A stretch of DNA of 38,137 nt. Source: Candidatus Gemmiger excrementipullorum (GTDB lineage Bacteria > Bacillota > Clostridia > Oscillospirales > Ruminococcaceae). The first letter of the stretch is position 1. Each line of letters opens with the position of its first letter. The stretch spans positions 1 through 38,137 of the forward strand of contig DXEI01000125.1 of the NCBI GenBank assembly GCA_019115045.1, in the 5' to 3' direction. The position numbers and the translations under genes are program-made. This document shows positions 7,155 through 16,801 of this stretch, piece after piece. The notes below the pieces were generated by a model that searched no databases, was not told where the DNA came from, and saw nothing but the letters and a program-made list of their open reading frames with translations.

Positions 7155-7709
7155 ATGAGCAGCATGACCAAACCGTACGAAGAAAAAATGAACGCCAGCG
7201 TCGACCACCTGGCCCGTGAGCTGGGCGCGATCCGCGCCGGCCGCGCCAACCCCGCCGTGCTGGACCGCGTCATGGTGGACTACTACGGCAGCCCCACGCC
7301 CATCAACCAGATCGCGGCGGTCGCCGTGGCCGAGGCGCGCATCCTGACCATCTCCCCGTGGGACCGCCAGATGCTCAAGCCCATCTCCAAAGCCATCCAA
7401 ACCAGCGACATCGGCATCAACCCCATCGACGACGGCCAGATCATCCGCCTGGTGTTCCCGGCCCCGACCGAGGAGCGCCGCCGCCAGCTGACCAAGGACG
7501 TCCAGAAACTGGGCGAGGAGGCGAAAGTTGCTGTGCGCAACGTGCGCCGCGACGCGATGGATAAGTTCAAGGCCCTGAAAAAGGGCGGCGAACTGACCGA
7601 GGATGACCAGAAAAAGCTGGAGGAAGAGACCCAGAAACTGACCGACAAGTACGTCAAGATGATCGACGATACCTGCGCGGCCAAAAATAAAGAGATCATG
7701 GAAGTTTGA
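7155..7709 (+). CDS. frr: Ribosome recycling factor
   Basis: Ribosome recycling factor, which splits post-termination ribosomes together with EF-G. At 184 residues it is the full family length. The N-terminal helix contains ELGAIRAGRANPAVLD, then PINQIAAVAV and the ARILTISPWD hinge region, and a long charged C-terminal helical bundle (EERRRQLTKDVQKL). AAGGAG lies 8-9 bases before the ATG. The 77-base gap from pyrH has an AT-rich 7-bp inverted repeat (7114-7120 / 7126-7132) and a TATAAT without a convincing -35, so an internal promoter is possible but unproven. The next gene is cdsA rather than the usual uppS. Confidence 0.98.
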   Translation: MSSMTKPYEEKMNASVDHLARELGAIRAGRANPAVLDRVMVDYYGSPTPINQIAAVAVAEARILTISPWDRQMLKPISKAIQTSDIGINPIDDGQIIRLVFPAPTEERRRQLTKDVQKLGEEAKVAVRNVRRDAMDKFKALKKGGELTEDDQKKLEEETQKLTDKYVKMIDDTCAAKNKEIMEV

Positions 7710-7809
7710 CCCCTTTTTGTCTGCGCTTCCGTGTAGTTCCTGTGCGGGCATGCCGGAAGGCGCGCCCGCATAGGCTGTTCTGATGACCATCCGCTCGAAA
7801 GGACCACCT

Positions 7810-8670
7810 ATGAAGACCCGCGTGATCACCGCCGCCGTCGGCCTGGCGCTGCTGGCCGTGGTGCTGGCTTTTTTCAATACCGTTTTGTTTGACCTGGTGC
7901 TCAGCGCCGTATGCCTGATCGCCATCCACGAAGTGTTTGCCGCCATGGGCTTTGGCAAAAAGCAGTGGTATCTGTATGCGGCGGCCGTGCCGTTTACGCT
8001 GCTGGTCATGCTCAGCACCACGCAGCTGGCGCGCATCGCGGTGCTGCCGTTCAGCTTTCTGGTGGTGCTGTTCCTCAACATCTGCCAGATCGCACAGGTC
8101 AAAACGCTGGATTTTGGCAAACTTGCGGGGTATGTCTATTTTTCCGGGGTCATCATCTTCTGTTTTTATTCGCTCATTCACCTAAAGCGCATGCTGCCGT
8201 TTGCGCAGTACCGCTATGACGCCGTCTACTTTATCCTGCTGGTGCTCTGCTTCGCCTGGGGCGGCGATACCGCCGCCTACTTTGCCGGGCGTGCGTTCGG
8301 CCGCCGCAAACTGGCGCCGACGGTCAGCCCCCACAAAACGGTCGAAGGCGCCGCCGGCGGCCTTGCGGGCAGCGTGGCGGCCGGGGTGCTGCTCACGGCG
8401 GTCTACCATGCGCTGTCGCTCAGCTACCCGGTCATCAGCATCCAGGTAAAGCCCCGGCATTATCTGATCTTGCTGCTTATGGGGGCCATCGCCTCGGTGC
8501 TGGGCATTTTGGGCGATCTGTTCGCCTCGGCGGTCAAGCGCCAGGCCGGCATCAAGGACTATGGGACCATCTTCCCCGGGCACGGCGGCATCCTGGACCG
8601 CTTTGACAGCGTGATGTTCATTGCGCCGTTCGTCTCCATCGTCGTGCGCTATTTCTTCTACCTGCTGTGA
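7810..8670 (+). CDS. cdsA: Phosphatidate cytidylyltransferase (CDP-diacylglycerol synthase)
   Basis: Integral membrane enzyme that joins CTP and phosphatidic acid to give CDP-diacylglycerol, the branch-point lipid precursor. It has 286 residues and many hydrophobic helices. The C-terminal family signature is complete: SAVKRQAGIKDYG, then PGHGGILDRFDS (around residues 240-270). The ATG at 7810 follows GAAAGGA; an in-frame ATG at 7783 is less likely, since it would add a polar MTIRSKGPP leader and lacks a good site. It sits 100 bases after frr and 19 bases before dxr. In most Firmicutes uppS stands directly before cdsA; it is not in this window. Confidence 0.96.
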   Translation: MKTRVITAAVGLALLAVVLAFFNTVLFDLVLSAVCLIAIHEVFAAMGFGKKQWYLYAAAVPFTLLVMLSTTQLARIAVLPFSFLVVLFLNICQIAQVKTLDFGKLAGYVYFSGVIIFCFYSLIHLKRMLPFAQYRYDAVYFILLVLCFAWGGDTAAYFAGRAFGRRKLAPTVSPHKTVEGAAGGLAGSVAAGVLLTAVYHALSLSYPVISIQVKPRHYLILLLMGAIASVLGILGDLFASAVKRQAGIKDYGTIFPGHGGILDRFDSVMFIAPFVSIVVRYFFYLL

Positions 8671-8689
8671 ACCAAAAAGGACGTGGAAT

Positions 8690-9841
8690 ATGAGTAAGAC
8701 CATCACTTTGCTGGGGTCTACCGGCTCCATCGGCACCCAAAGCCTCGACGTCTGCCGCATGCACGGCTACAAGGTGTTCGGCCTGGCCGCGCATTCCAGC
8801 GTGGGCAAACTGCTCGAACAGATCCGCGAGTTCCGCCCCCGCTATGTGGCGGTGACCGACCCGCATGCCTTCCGCCGCCTCAAAACCGAACTGGCCTGGC
8901 AGCCCGGCGCGCCGACGCTGCTGCAGGGCCCCGAGGGCCTGCGCGAGCTGGCCGCCATGCAGGGGCCGGATATGGTGCTCAACGCCGTGGTGGGCATTGC
9001 GGGCCTGGACGCCTCGCTGGCCGCCATCGAGAGCGGGCACGACCTGGCGCTGGCCAACAAAGAGAGCCTGGTCACCGGCGGGCACCTGATCCTGGACGCG
9101 GTGCGCCGCAACCGGGTGCATCTTTTGCCTGTGGACAGCGAGCACAGCGCCATCTTCCAGTGCCTGCAGGACCGCCGCAGCGCCAAAACGCTGGAAAAGA
9201 TCCTGCTCACGGCGTCGGGCGGGCCGTTTTTTGGCATGAAGACCGAGGAACTGCGCCACAAGACCAAGGACGACGCGCTGCGCCACCCCAACTGGCACAT
9301 GGGCGCCAAGATCACCATCGATTCGGCGACGCTGATGAACAAGGGCCTGGAACTCATCGAGGCCGCGTGGCTGTTCGGCCTGCCCGAGGATAAGATCCAG
9401 ATCGTCGTCCAGCGCGAGAGCATCATCCACTCGGCCGTGCAGTTTGCCGACCATTCCATCCTGGCGCAGCTCGGCGTGCCGGATATGCGCATCCCCATCC
9501 AGTATGCGCTCACCTGGCCCGAACGCCTGCCCAGCCCCGCGCCGGAGCTGGATCTGACCGCGCTGACCCAGCTCAGCATCGCCAAAGCGGACGACGAGAC
9601 CTTCCGCTGCCTGGCGGCCTGCAAAAAGGCGCTGCGCAAAGGCGGGCTGGCCCCCTGCGCGGCCAACGGCGCCAACGAGGCCGCCGTCGCGCATTTCTTA
9701 AAAGACGAGATCGGCTTTTTGGACATCGGCCGCCTGGTCGAAGGCGTCGTGGACAGCGACTCCTTCGGCGGCGACTACACGCTGGCCGACGTGCACGAGT
9801 GCGACCGCATGGCCCGCGCCTACGTGGAAGCCCATATCTGA
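8690..9841 (+). CDS. dxr: 1-deoxy-D-xylulose 5-phosphate reductoisomerase
   Basis: Second enzyme of the MEP isoprenoid pathway: NADPH-dependent conversion of 1-deoxy-D-xylulose 5-phosphate to 2-C-methyl-D-erythritol 4-phosphate in the cytoplasm. It has 383 residues, the usual length. The N-terminal NADPH loop is GSTGSIGTQSLDV, then LANKESLVTGG, the metal-binding SEHSAIFQ region, the flexible TASGGPF loop, HPNWHMGAKITIDSATLMNK and GVPDMRIPIQYAL. AAAAAGGACG precedes the ATG at 8690, 19 bases after cdsA, so the two are co-transcribed. ispG, a later step of the same pathway, lies two genes downstream. Confidence 0.98.
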   Translation: MSKTITLLGSTGSIGTQSLDVCRMHGYKVFGLAAHSSVGKLLEQIREFRPRYVAVTDPHAFRRLKTELAWQPGAPTLLQGPEGLRELAAMQGPDMVLNAVVGIAGLDASLAAIESGHDLALANKESLVTGGHLILDAVRRNRVHLLPVDSEHSAIFQCLQDRRSAKTLEKILLTASGGPFFGMKTEELRHKTKDDALRHPNWHMGAKITIDSATLMNKGLELIEAAWLFGLPEDKIQIVVQRESIIHSAVQFADHSILAQLGVPDMRIPIQYALTWPERLPSPAPELDLTALTQLSIAKADDETFRCLAACKKALRKGGLAPCAANGANEAAVAHFLKDEIGFLDIGRLVEGVVDSDSFGGDYTLADVHECDRMARAYVEAHI

Positions 9842-9871
9842 ACGCTTTACACAAGCAAACGTGAGGTGCCT

Positions 9872-10963
9872 ATGACTGCATTGCTGACCGGGCTGGTATC
9901 GATGCTCGTGTTCGGGGCTGTCATCCTGGTGCATGAACTCGGCCACTTTTGGGCGGCGCGCCGCTGCGGCATCCGGGTCGAGGAGTTTTCCATCGGCTTT
10001 GGCCCCAAGCTGTTGGCCTGGGGCAAAGGGGAGACCCGCTACACCCTGCGGCTGATCCCGCTGGGCGGCTACAACCTGTTCTCGGCCCCGCCGGAAGGGG
10101 ATGGCGAGGACGACCTGCCCCCGCCGCCTGCGCCGCGCCCGCGCCATGCGCCGCTGTTCCCGCTGGCGGTGCGCGGCCAGCGGTTTGAGCAGGCGACCGC
10201 CTGGCAGCGCTTTTTTGTTACGCTGGCCGGCGCGCTGATGAACTTTATGCTGGGGTTTGTGGTGCTGCTGGCGCTGGTGCTCAGCATGCAGGCGCTGGGC
10301 GGCACCACCGTCGCGCAGTTTACCGAAGATTCTGCCAGTGCGGCCAGCGGCCTGCAGCTGGGCGATACCATCCTGGCGGTGGACGGCCAGCGCGTGCGCA
10401 CTGCCAACTCGATGGCGCAGTGCTTCGGCTATACCGAACAGACGCATACCATGACGGTGCTGCGCGAAGGCGAGATCGTGACGCTGGACGCCGTCACTGT
10501 GGCCCCCAGCACCGACGCCGACGGCAACCTGACCAGCACGCTGGATTTCCGCGTTGCGGCCATCCCCAAAACGCCGCGCAATGTGCTGGTGCAGACCGGC
10601 GAATTTTTCGGCTATTACAGCACCGCCATCCTGGGCGGGTTCTGGCAGCTGGCCACCGGCCAGGTCGGCATGGACCAGCTCTCCGGCCCCATCGGCACGG
10701 TGTCGGCCGTCAGCCAGGCCGTACAGTATGGCTGGCGGGACGTCCTCTCGCTGATGGCGCTGCTCACCATCAACGTGGGCATCTTCAACCTGCTGCCGGT
10801 GCCGGCGCTGGACGGCTGCAAGCTGCTGTTTCTGCTGTTTGAGGGCCTCACCGGCCGTGCTGTGCCGCTGCGGTTCCAAGCCGCCGTCAACACGGCGGGC
10901 CTGGTGCTGTTGTTGTGGCTGATGGCCGTGGTCACGATGCAGGATATTACCCGTTTCTTTTGA
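9872..10963 (+). CDS. rseP: RIP metalloprotease, site-2 protease family
   Basis: Intramembrane zinc metalloprotease that clips membrane-spanning anti-sigma factors or signal-peptide remnants. It has 363 residues. The zinc motif HELGH is at 21-25 within the first helix; a PDZ domain lies around 130-220 ([16 protein letters not shown]); the third metal ligand is in PVPALDG (309-315, Asp314) near the C-terminal helices. The ATG at 9872 has GAGG five bases upstream; a GTG two codons earlier is possible. A proline-rich insertion follows the first helix region (about 85-98). The dxr-rseP-ispG order is standard in Firmicutes; the symbol follows the family rather than proven orthology. Confidence 0.95.
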   Translation: MTALLTGLVSMLVFGAVILVHELGHFWAARRCGIRVEEFSIGFGPKLLAWGKGETRYTLRLIPLGGYNLFSAPPEGDGEDDLPPPPAPRPRHAPLFPLAVRGQRFEQATAWQRFFVTLAGALMNFMLGFVVLLALVLSMQALGGTTVAQFTEDSASAASGLQLGDTILAVDGQRVRTANSMAQCFGYTEQTHTMTVLREGEIVTLDAVTVAPSTDADGNLTSTLDFRVAAIPKTPRNVLVQTGEFFGYYSTAILGGFWQLATGQVGMDQLSGPIGTVSAVSQAVQYGWRDVLSLMALLTINVGIFNLLPVPALDGCKLLFLLFEGLTGRAVPLRFQAAVNTAGLVLLLWLMAVVTMQDITRFF

Positions 10964-11000
10964 GCCCGGGCCCCGGGCCGCTGCAAGGAGGAAGCAAACC

Positions 11001-12053
11001 ATGACGCGCCAAGTCAAACGTGAAGTCAAAATCGGCAACATCACCATCGGTGGGCACAACCCCATCGCGGTGCAGACGATGCTCAACGTCCCGGTCAAGG
11101 ACATCGCCGGCAACGTCGCCCAGGCTAAACGGGTGGCGGCGGCCGGCTGCCAGATCGTCCGCGTGACGGTGCCCACCCCGGCGGATGCCGCCGTCGTGGC
11201 CGCCATCAAGGAAGCCGTCGACATCCCCGTCGTGGCCGACATCCATTTCGACTACCGCGCCGCGCTCGCCGCGCTGGACGCCGGGGCGGACAAGATCCGC
11301 ATCAACCCCGGCAACATCGGCGCCGACGAGAACGTCAAGGCCGTGGCCGACGCCTGCAACGCCAAAAACGTGCCCATCCGCATCGGCGTCAACGGCGGCA
11401 GCCTCGAAAAACACATCCTGGCCAAATACGGCGCACCGGTGCCGGAAGCCATGGTCGAAAGCGCGCTCTACCACGTGCGCCTGCTGGAAAAGCACGACTT
11501 TGACAACATCGTCATCTCCATCAAATCCTCCAACGTGCCGCGCATGATGGCGGCCTACCGCATGCTCTCGGCCCAGACCGACTACCCGCTGCACGTGGGC
11601 GTCACCGAAGCAGGCGGCAACCGCATGGGGCTCATCAAATCCGGCATGGGCATCGGCGGCCTGCTGCTGGAGGGCATCGGCGATACGCTGCGCGTCTCCC
11701 TGACCGAAGACCCCGAGAACGAGGTCTTGGCCGGGTACGACATCCTGCGGGCCGTGGGCTACGCCGTAGCCGGGCCCGAGATCATCAGCTGCCCCACCTG
11801 CGGGCGCACCCAGTACCCCATGATCGAGATCGCCAACGAGGTGGAGCGCCGCCTGCGGGACGAGGGCTTCCAGAAGCCGCTCAAGATCGCCATCATGGGC
11901 TGCGTGGTCAACGGCCCCGGCGAAGCGTCGGACGCCGACATCGGCATCGCCGGCGGCCGGGACGAAGCGCTGCTGTTCATCCGCGGCGAGAAGGTCCGCA
12001 TGCTGCGGGGCGACATCGTGGGGCAGTTCATCGACGAGATCCACAAGCTGTGA
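11001..12053 (+). CDS. ispG: 4-hydroxy-3-methylbut-2-en-1-yl diphosphate synthase
   Basis: IspG/GcpE, the penultimate MEP-pathway enzyme, which uses a [4Fe-4S] cluster to convert ME-cPP to HMBPP. It has 350 residues. The TIM-barrel part includes VQTMLNVPVKD, VADIHFDYR and RINPGNIG. The cluster ligands are Cys264 and Cys267 (SCPTCGR) and Cys301 in GCVVNGPGE, followed by the cluster-domain DADIGIAGG. AAGGAGGAAG precedes the ATG. It begins 37 bases after rseP and is clearly part of the same run of genes. Confidence 0.98.
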   Translation: MTRQVKREVKIGNITIGGHNPIAVQTMLNVPVKDIAGNVAQAKRVAAAGCQIVRVTVPTPADAAVVAAIKEAVDIPVVADIHFDYRAALAALDAGADKIRINPGNIGADENVKAVADACNAKNVPIRIGVNGGSLEKHILAKYGAPVPEAMVESALYHVRLLEKHDFDNIVISIKSSNVPRMMAAYRMLSAQTDYPLHVGVTEAGGNRMGLIKSGMGIGGLLLEGIGDTLRVSLTEDPENEVLAGYDILRAVGYAVAGPEIISCPTCGRTQYPMIEIANEVERRLRDEGFQKPLKIAIMGCVVNGPGEASDADIGIAGGRDEALLFIRGEKVRMLRGDIVGQFIDEIHKL

Positions 12054-12087
12054 CCCGCCGCCCCGGCGGGGAAGGAGGGCCGGCGTG

Positions 12088-12351
12088 ATGGAAACTTTGA
12101 TCGAGATCGTCGGCGAGATCCTGCTGGACGTGGCCCAGGAACTCTGGCCGCCCATCCTGGGCATCGTGGACGGGCTGCTGGTGGTGGCCCTGGCCTTTTG
12201 CAGCTGGCTGTTCTTCACCACCGGCCAGCCGGTGAAGGGGGCGCTCAGCCTGCTGTTTGCCCTGGTGTTCCTGGCGGCGGGCATCCTGTGGCTCAAAAGC
12301 GGCGCCTATAAGCGCCGCCCGCCCAAGTCCACCCGCCGCAAGCGCCGCTGA
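12088..12351 (+). CDS. Small two-helix membrane protein between ispG and polC
   Basis: An 87-residue protein of unknown function. GAAGGAGG lies 9 bases before the ATG at 12088 (a GTG at 12085 is the alternative). An acidic amphipathic N-terminus (METLIEIVGEILLDV) precedes two hydrophobic segments (about residues 25-48 and 52-72), and the chain ends in a very basic tail (KRRPPKSTRRKRR). By the positive-inside rule the tail should face the cytoplasm. It starts 34 bases after ispG and ends 45 bases before polC, so it is embedded in the operon. No family recognised. Confidence 0.8.
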   Translation: METLIEIVGEILLDVAQELWPPILGIVDGLLVVALAFCSWLFFTTGQPVKGALSLLFALVFLAAGILWLKSGAYKRRPPKSTRRKRR

Positions 12352-12396
12352 GGCCGGGCGGCTTTTCCTGCGCATGTTTTTCTATAAGGAGTTATC

Positions 12397-15300
12397 TTGA
12401 AACCTCTGGTCACTCAAGTCTGGCCCCAGTTCACCGCGGACCAGCAATTCTGCGCCGCATTCGGCAGCGTCCTTGTGGAACGGGTCGAACTGCACCGCAC
12501 AAAACGTCAGGTCATCATCTGCCTGCGCAGCGCCGAACCTCTTGACCAGGCGCTGTGCGGGCGCCTTTGTGCGTCTTTGCAGGAGGCGTTTGCCGGGTAC
12601 GAACTGCATCTGCGCAACTATTTCACCTACGCCAACATCACGCCGGAAGCGGTCCGCCTGCTGATCGAGGAACTCAAGGAAAAAGGCATGCCGGTGAACG
12701 GCTTCCTCGACCGCAGCGAGCCGGTGGTCTTTGGGGAGGACGGCATCACCATCCGCGTCAATGCAGGGCGGGAAATTTTGGAGAGCGTGGAGCTGCCCCG
12801 GGTGCTGGCTGAATTGATCCAGGAGCGCACCGGCGCGCTGCCCATCGTGCGCCTGGCTGACACCGGCCGCGCCCGCAGCGAGCAGGAGTTTGAGGAGTAC
12901 CTGCAAAAGAAAGCCCCCGTCGTCAAGTTTGAAGCAAAGGAGACCCCGCCCGACTTTACCATCGAGGGGCTGACGCTGGCCAACAAGCCGGTCAAGCTGT
13001 TCTACGGCAAAAACTTCAAACCCGCCGACACCCGCCGCCTGGGCGATCTGGGCGACGGCGGCAAAGTCACGGTGTGGGGCGACGTGTTCGCCACCGAGGT
13101 CAAGGGCAGCCGCCGCAAAATCTACTTTACCTCCATCACCGACTACTCGGGTTCTGTCAACCTCAAAGTTCTGGGGGACGACGGCGCCGATATGTCCAAG
13201 TGGGAAAATCTCAAGCCCGGCACGACGCTGATCGTGCGCGGCAACTACCTGTACGACAAGTACGAGCATGACTTCGTCATCATGCCCTACGACGTGCTGC
13301 AGGTCGAGCGCGAGCCCCGCCAGGACACCGCGCCGGAAGGGCAAAAGCGCGTCGAGCTGCACCTGCACACCAAGTCCAGCTCGATGGACGGTTTCAATGA
13401 CCCCGGCAAGATCGTGCGCCTGGCCCACCGCATGGGCCACCGCGCCATCGCCATCACCGACCACGGCGTCTGCCAGGGCTACCCCGAAGCGATGCTGGCC
13501 GCCGACGCCATCCACAAGGACGACCCCGACTTCAAGCTCATCTACGGGTGCGAGGCGTACTTCGTCGACGATATGATCCCCGCGGTCTACGGCGGCGCGC
13601 AGATGCCGCTCGCGGGCAGCTTTGTCGTCTTTGACACCGAGACGACGGGCCTGGACCCCAACAACGACCGCCTGACCGAGATCGGCGCCGTCTTTGTGGA
13701 AAACGGCAAGATCAACGCGGACAAAAAGTTCTGCACCTTCGTTGACCCCGGTATGCCCATCCCGCCGCGCGTCGTCGAGCTTACCGGCATCAACGACGCC
13801 ATGGTGGCCGGCGCTCCCACGCCGGAGGAAGCCATCCGCGCGTTCAAGGAATTTTGCGGGGACCACGTTCTCGTCGCGCACAACGCCCACAGCTTCGATA
13901 TGCTGTTCATCCGCAGCGCGGGCGCGCGCGCCGGCGTCAGCTTTGACGAAAACACCTACATCGACACGCTGCCCATGGGCCAGGCGCTGTTCCCGGGGCT
14001 GCGCAACTATAAGCTCGATACCATCAACAAACACCTCGAGATCCCGCCCTTTAACCACCACCGCGCCGTCGACGACGCCATGGCGCTGGCCCGCATCTTT
14101 GAGGTCATGCTCACCGACCTGGCGGAAAAAGGCATCCACACCGTCGAGGACGTCAACACCGGTCTTGGCGGCAACAAAGAGGTGCTCAAGAAAAAATACT
14201 ACCACCTCATCATCCTGGTGCAAAACCAGGTGGGGCTTAAAAACCTGTACCGCATCGTCAGCGCCGCGCACACGCAGTATTTTTTCAAAAAACCGCGCGT
14301 GCCGCGCAGCCTGCTCAACCAGTACCGCGAAGGGTTGCTGCTTTCGCCGGCGTGCGAGGCGGGGGAACTCTACCGCGCCATCGTCGCCGGCCAGCCCTAC
14401 GAGCAGCTGCTGCGCATCGCCGACTACTACGACTACCTCGAAGTCCAGCCCCTGGGCAACAACGAGTTCATGGTGCGCGGCGGCCAGGTCGACTCCCTCG
14501 AGGCGATCAAAAACTTCAACCGCACCGTCATCCGGCTGGGCGAGGACCTGCACAAGCCCGTCGTCGCCACCGGCGACGCGCATTTCCAGGAGCCGGAAGA
14601 CTGGATCTACCGCGCGGTGCTGCAGGCCGGCAACGGCTTTAAGGACGCCGACAACCAGGCGCCGCTGTACTACCACACGACGCAGGAAATGCTCGAGGAC
14701 CTCAGCTACCTGCCCAAAGAGAAAGCCTACGAGCTCGCCGTCACCAACCCCAACAAGATCGCCGCCACCATCGACAACAACCTGCGCGCCATCCCCAAGG
14801 GCACCTACCCGCCCAGCATCCCCGGCGCCGAGCAGGAACTGCGCGACGATACCTGGAAACACGCTGCGCGCGACTACGGCACCCCGCTGCCCGACGTGCT
14901 GCAAAAGCGGCTGAAAAAAGAGCTCGATTCCATCTGCGGCCACGGCTACGCCGTTTTGTACGTCATCGCCGTGCGCTTGGTGGCCTACTCCAACGCCGGC
15001 GGCTACCAGGTCGGCAGCCGCGGCTCGGTCGGCTCCTCCGCCGTGGCGCACTTCTCCGGCATTTCGGAGGTCAACAGTATGCCGCCGCACTATCTGTGCC
15101 CCGAATGCAAGCACAGCGAGTGGATCGACGACGGCGTGCACATGGACGGCTTTGACCTGCCTGACAAAAACTGCCCGGTCTGCGGGCAGAAGATGATCGT
15201 CGAAGGGCACGACATCCCGTTTGAGACCTTCCTGGGCTTTTACGGCGACAAGGAACCCGATATCGACCTGAACTTCTCGGGCATGTACCAGTCCAACGTC

Positions 15301-16704
15301 CACCGCTATACCGAGGAACTCTTCGGCAAAGAGAACGTCTTTAAGGCGGGCACGGTCTCCGGCCTGCAGGACAAAACGGCCTACGGCTATGTCAAAAAAT
15401 ACCTCGAGGAACGCGGCCGCACCGTCAACCGTGCCGAGGAAAACCGCCTCGTCATCGGCTGTACCGGCGTCAAGCGCACGACGGGCCAGCACCCCGGCGG
15501 CATGGTCGTCGTGCCTGATACCTTTGACATCTACGACTTTTGCGCCATCCAGCACCCGGCCGACGACGTCAAGGGCGGCCTGCTGACCACCCACTTTGAA
15601 TTTAAGTACCTGCACGATACGCTGCTCAAGCTCGACGAGCTCGGCCACGATGTGCCGACGTTCTACAAGTATTTTGAGGAATACTCCGGCATCCCCATCG
15701 ACTCGGTGCCGATGAACGACGAAAAAGTCTACAGCCTGCTCACGAGCCCCGCAGCCCTCGGCGTCACGGAAGAACAGATCGGTTCCAAGACCGGCACCTT
15801 CGGCATCCCCGAGATGGGCACCAACTTTGTGCGCCAGATGCTGCTGGACGCCCAGCCCAAGAACTTCTCGGAGCTCATCCAGATCTCGGGGCTTTCCCAC
15901 GGCACCGACGTGTGGACCAACAACGCCGACGAACTCATCCGCTCCGGCACCTGCACCATCGCCGAGGTCATCGGCTGCCGCGACAGCATCATGCTGTATC
16001 TTTTGCGCAAAGGGCTGGAACCCAAGATGGCGTTCGACATCATGGAGGCCGTGCGCAAAGGCAAAGTCGCCAAAGGCGGCTTCCAGCCCGGGTGGGAGGA
16101 AGCCATGCGCGAGCACGATGTGCCCGACTGGTACATCGAGTCCTGCCGCAAGATCAAGTATATGTTCCCCAAGGCGCATGCCGTGGCCTACCTGATGGCC
16201 GCCATCCGCTTGATGTGGTTCAAGGTCTACCACCCGGCGGTGTTCTACGCCGTCTACTTTACGGTGCGCGGCGCCGACATCGACTACGAAGCCGCCGTCG
16301 GCGGCGTGCGCGTCGCCAAAGAGCACCTGCGCGACAACGAGCGCATCCCCAAAGAGGAGCGCACCGCCAAGGACGACGACGCCCTTGTCAGCCTGCAGCT
16401 GGAAAACGAGATGCTGCAGCGCGGCGTGCAGTTTTTGCCCATTGAGCTGGGCAAGAGCCGCGCCAGCAAATACATCGTCGAGGACGGCAAGGTCCGCCTG
16501 CCGTTCACGGCGCTGCGCGGCCTGGGCGAGGCGGCGGCCGTCGCGCTGGAGGAAGCGACCCTGCACGGGCAGGCGTATATCTCGGTCGAAGAACTGCAGC
16601 AGGCCAGCGGCGTCGCAGCCTCGGTGTTTGAAAAGCTGCGCGCCGTCGGCGCGCTCGGCAGCCTGCCCGAGACCAGCCAGGTCGACCTGTTCAGCCTGAT
16701 GTGA
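12397..16704 (+). CDS. polC: DNA polymerase III alpha subunit, PolC type
   Basis: Replicative DNA polymerase of low-GC Gram-positives, 1435 residues, full length. An N-terminal domain is followed by an OB fold (~220-300, VTVWGDVFATEVKG), then the PHP domain (HLHTKSSSMDGF, ITDHGVCQG, from ~315). The DnaQ-like 3'-5' proofreading exonuclease is inserted in PHP, starting FVVFDTETTGLDP near residue 408 with HNAHSFDMLF and HHRAVDDA; this insertion is diagnostic of PolC versus DnaE. Zinc-binding CPEC and CPVC pairs lie near 898-930, and the palm catalytic motif PDIDLNFSG near 951. Translation starts at TTG 12397 with AAGGAG just upstream; the next in-frame ATG would remove conserved sequence. It follows ispG with one small gene between, a typical clostridial arrangement. 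Confidence 0.98.
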   Translation: MKPLVTQVWPQFTADQQFCAAFGSVLVERVELHRTKRQVIICLRSAEPLDQALCGRLCASLQEAFAGYELHLRNYFTYANITPEAVRLLIEELKEKGMPVNGFLDRSEPVVFGEDGITIRVNAGREILESVELPRVLAELIQERTGALPIVRLADTGRARSEQEFEEYLQKKAPVVKFEAKETPPDFTIEGLTLANKPVKLFYGKNFKPADTRRLGDLGDGGKVTVWGDVFATEVKGSRRKIYFTSITDYSGSVNLKVLGDDGADMSKWENLKPGTTLIVRGNYLYDKYEHDFVIMPYDVLQVEREPRQDTAPEGQKRVELHLHTKSSSMDGFNDPGKIVRLAHRMGHRAIAITDHGVCQGYPEAMLAADAIHKDDPDFKLIYGCEAYFVDDMIPAVYGGAQMPLAGSFVVFDTETTGLDPNNDRLTEIGAVFVENGKINADKKFCTFVDPGMPIPPRVVELTGINDAMVAGAPTPEEAIRAFKEFCGDHVLVAHNAHSFDMLFIRSAGARAGVSFDENTYIDTLPMGQALFPGLRNYKLDTINKHLEIPPFNHHRAVDDAMALARIFEVMLTDLAEKGIHTVEDVNTGLGGNKEVLKKKYYHLIILVQNQVGLKNLYRIVSAAHTQYFFKKPRVPRSLLNQYREGLLLSPACEAGELYRAIVAGQPYEQLLRIADYYDYLEVQPLGNNEFMVRGGQVDSLEAIKNFNRTVIRLGEDLHKPVVATGDAHFQEPEDWIYRAVLQAGNGFKDADNQAPLYYHTTQEMLEDLSYLPKEKAYELAVTNPNKIAATIDNNLRAIPKGTYPPSIPGAEQELRDDTWKHAARDYGTPLPDVLQKRLKKELDSICGHGYAVLYVIAVRLVAYSNAGGYQVGSRGSVGSSAVAHFSGISEVNSMPPHYLCPECKHSEWIDDGVHMDGFDLPDKNCPVCGQKMIVEGHDIPFETFLGFYGDKEPDIDLNFSGMYQSNVHRYTEELFGKENVFKAGTVSGLQDKTAYGYVKKYLEERGRTVNRAEENRLVIGCTGVKRTTGQHPGGMVVVPDTFDIYDFCAIQHPADDVKGGLLTTHFEFKYLHDTLLKLDELGHDVPTFYKYFEEYSGIPIDSVPMNDEKVYSLLTSPAALGVTEEQIGSKTGTFGIPEMGTNFVRQMLLDAQPKNFSELIQISGLSHGTDVWTNNADELIRSGTCTIAEVIGCRDSIMLYLLRKGLEPKMAFDIMEAVRKGKVAKGGFQPGWEEAMREHDVPDWYIESCRKIKYMFPKAHAVAYLMAAIRLMWFKVYHPAVFYAVYFTVRGADIDYEAAVGGVRVAKEHLRDNERIPKEERTAKDDDALVSLQLENEMLQRGVQFLPIELGKSRASKYIVEDGKVRLPFTALRGLGEAAAVALEEATLHGQAYISVEELQQASGVAASVFEKLRAVGALGSLPETSQVDLFSLM

Positions 16705-16737
16705 TGCGCCAAACGGCAAAGAAATCGCAAAAAATGC

Positions 16738-16766
16738 TTGCACCATCGGCAGTTCTGTGGTATACT
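16738..16766 (+). promoter_or_regulatory. Promoter of secG
   Basis: -35 TTGCAC (16738-16743), 17-bp spacer, -10 TATACT (16761-16766), 35 bases upstream of secG. No terminator is obvious after polC, so read-through may add to it. Confidence 0.75.
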
Positions 16767-16801
16767 GTACCACGCATGAGAAGTTAAAGGAGTGCTGTTC
16801 A

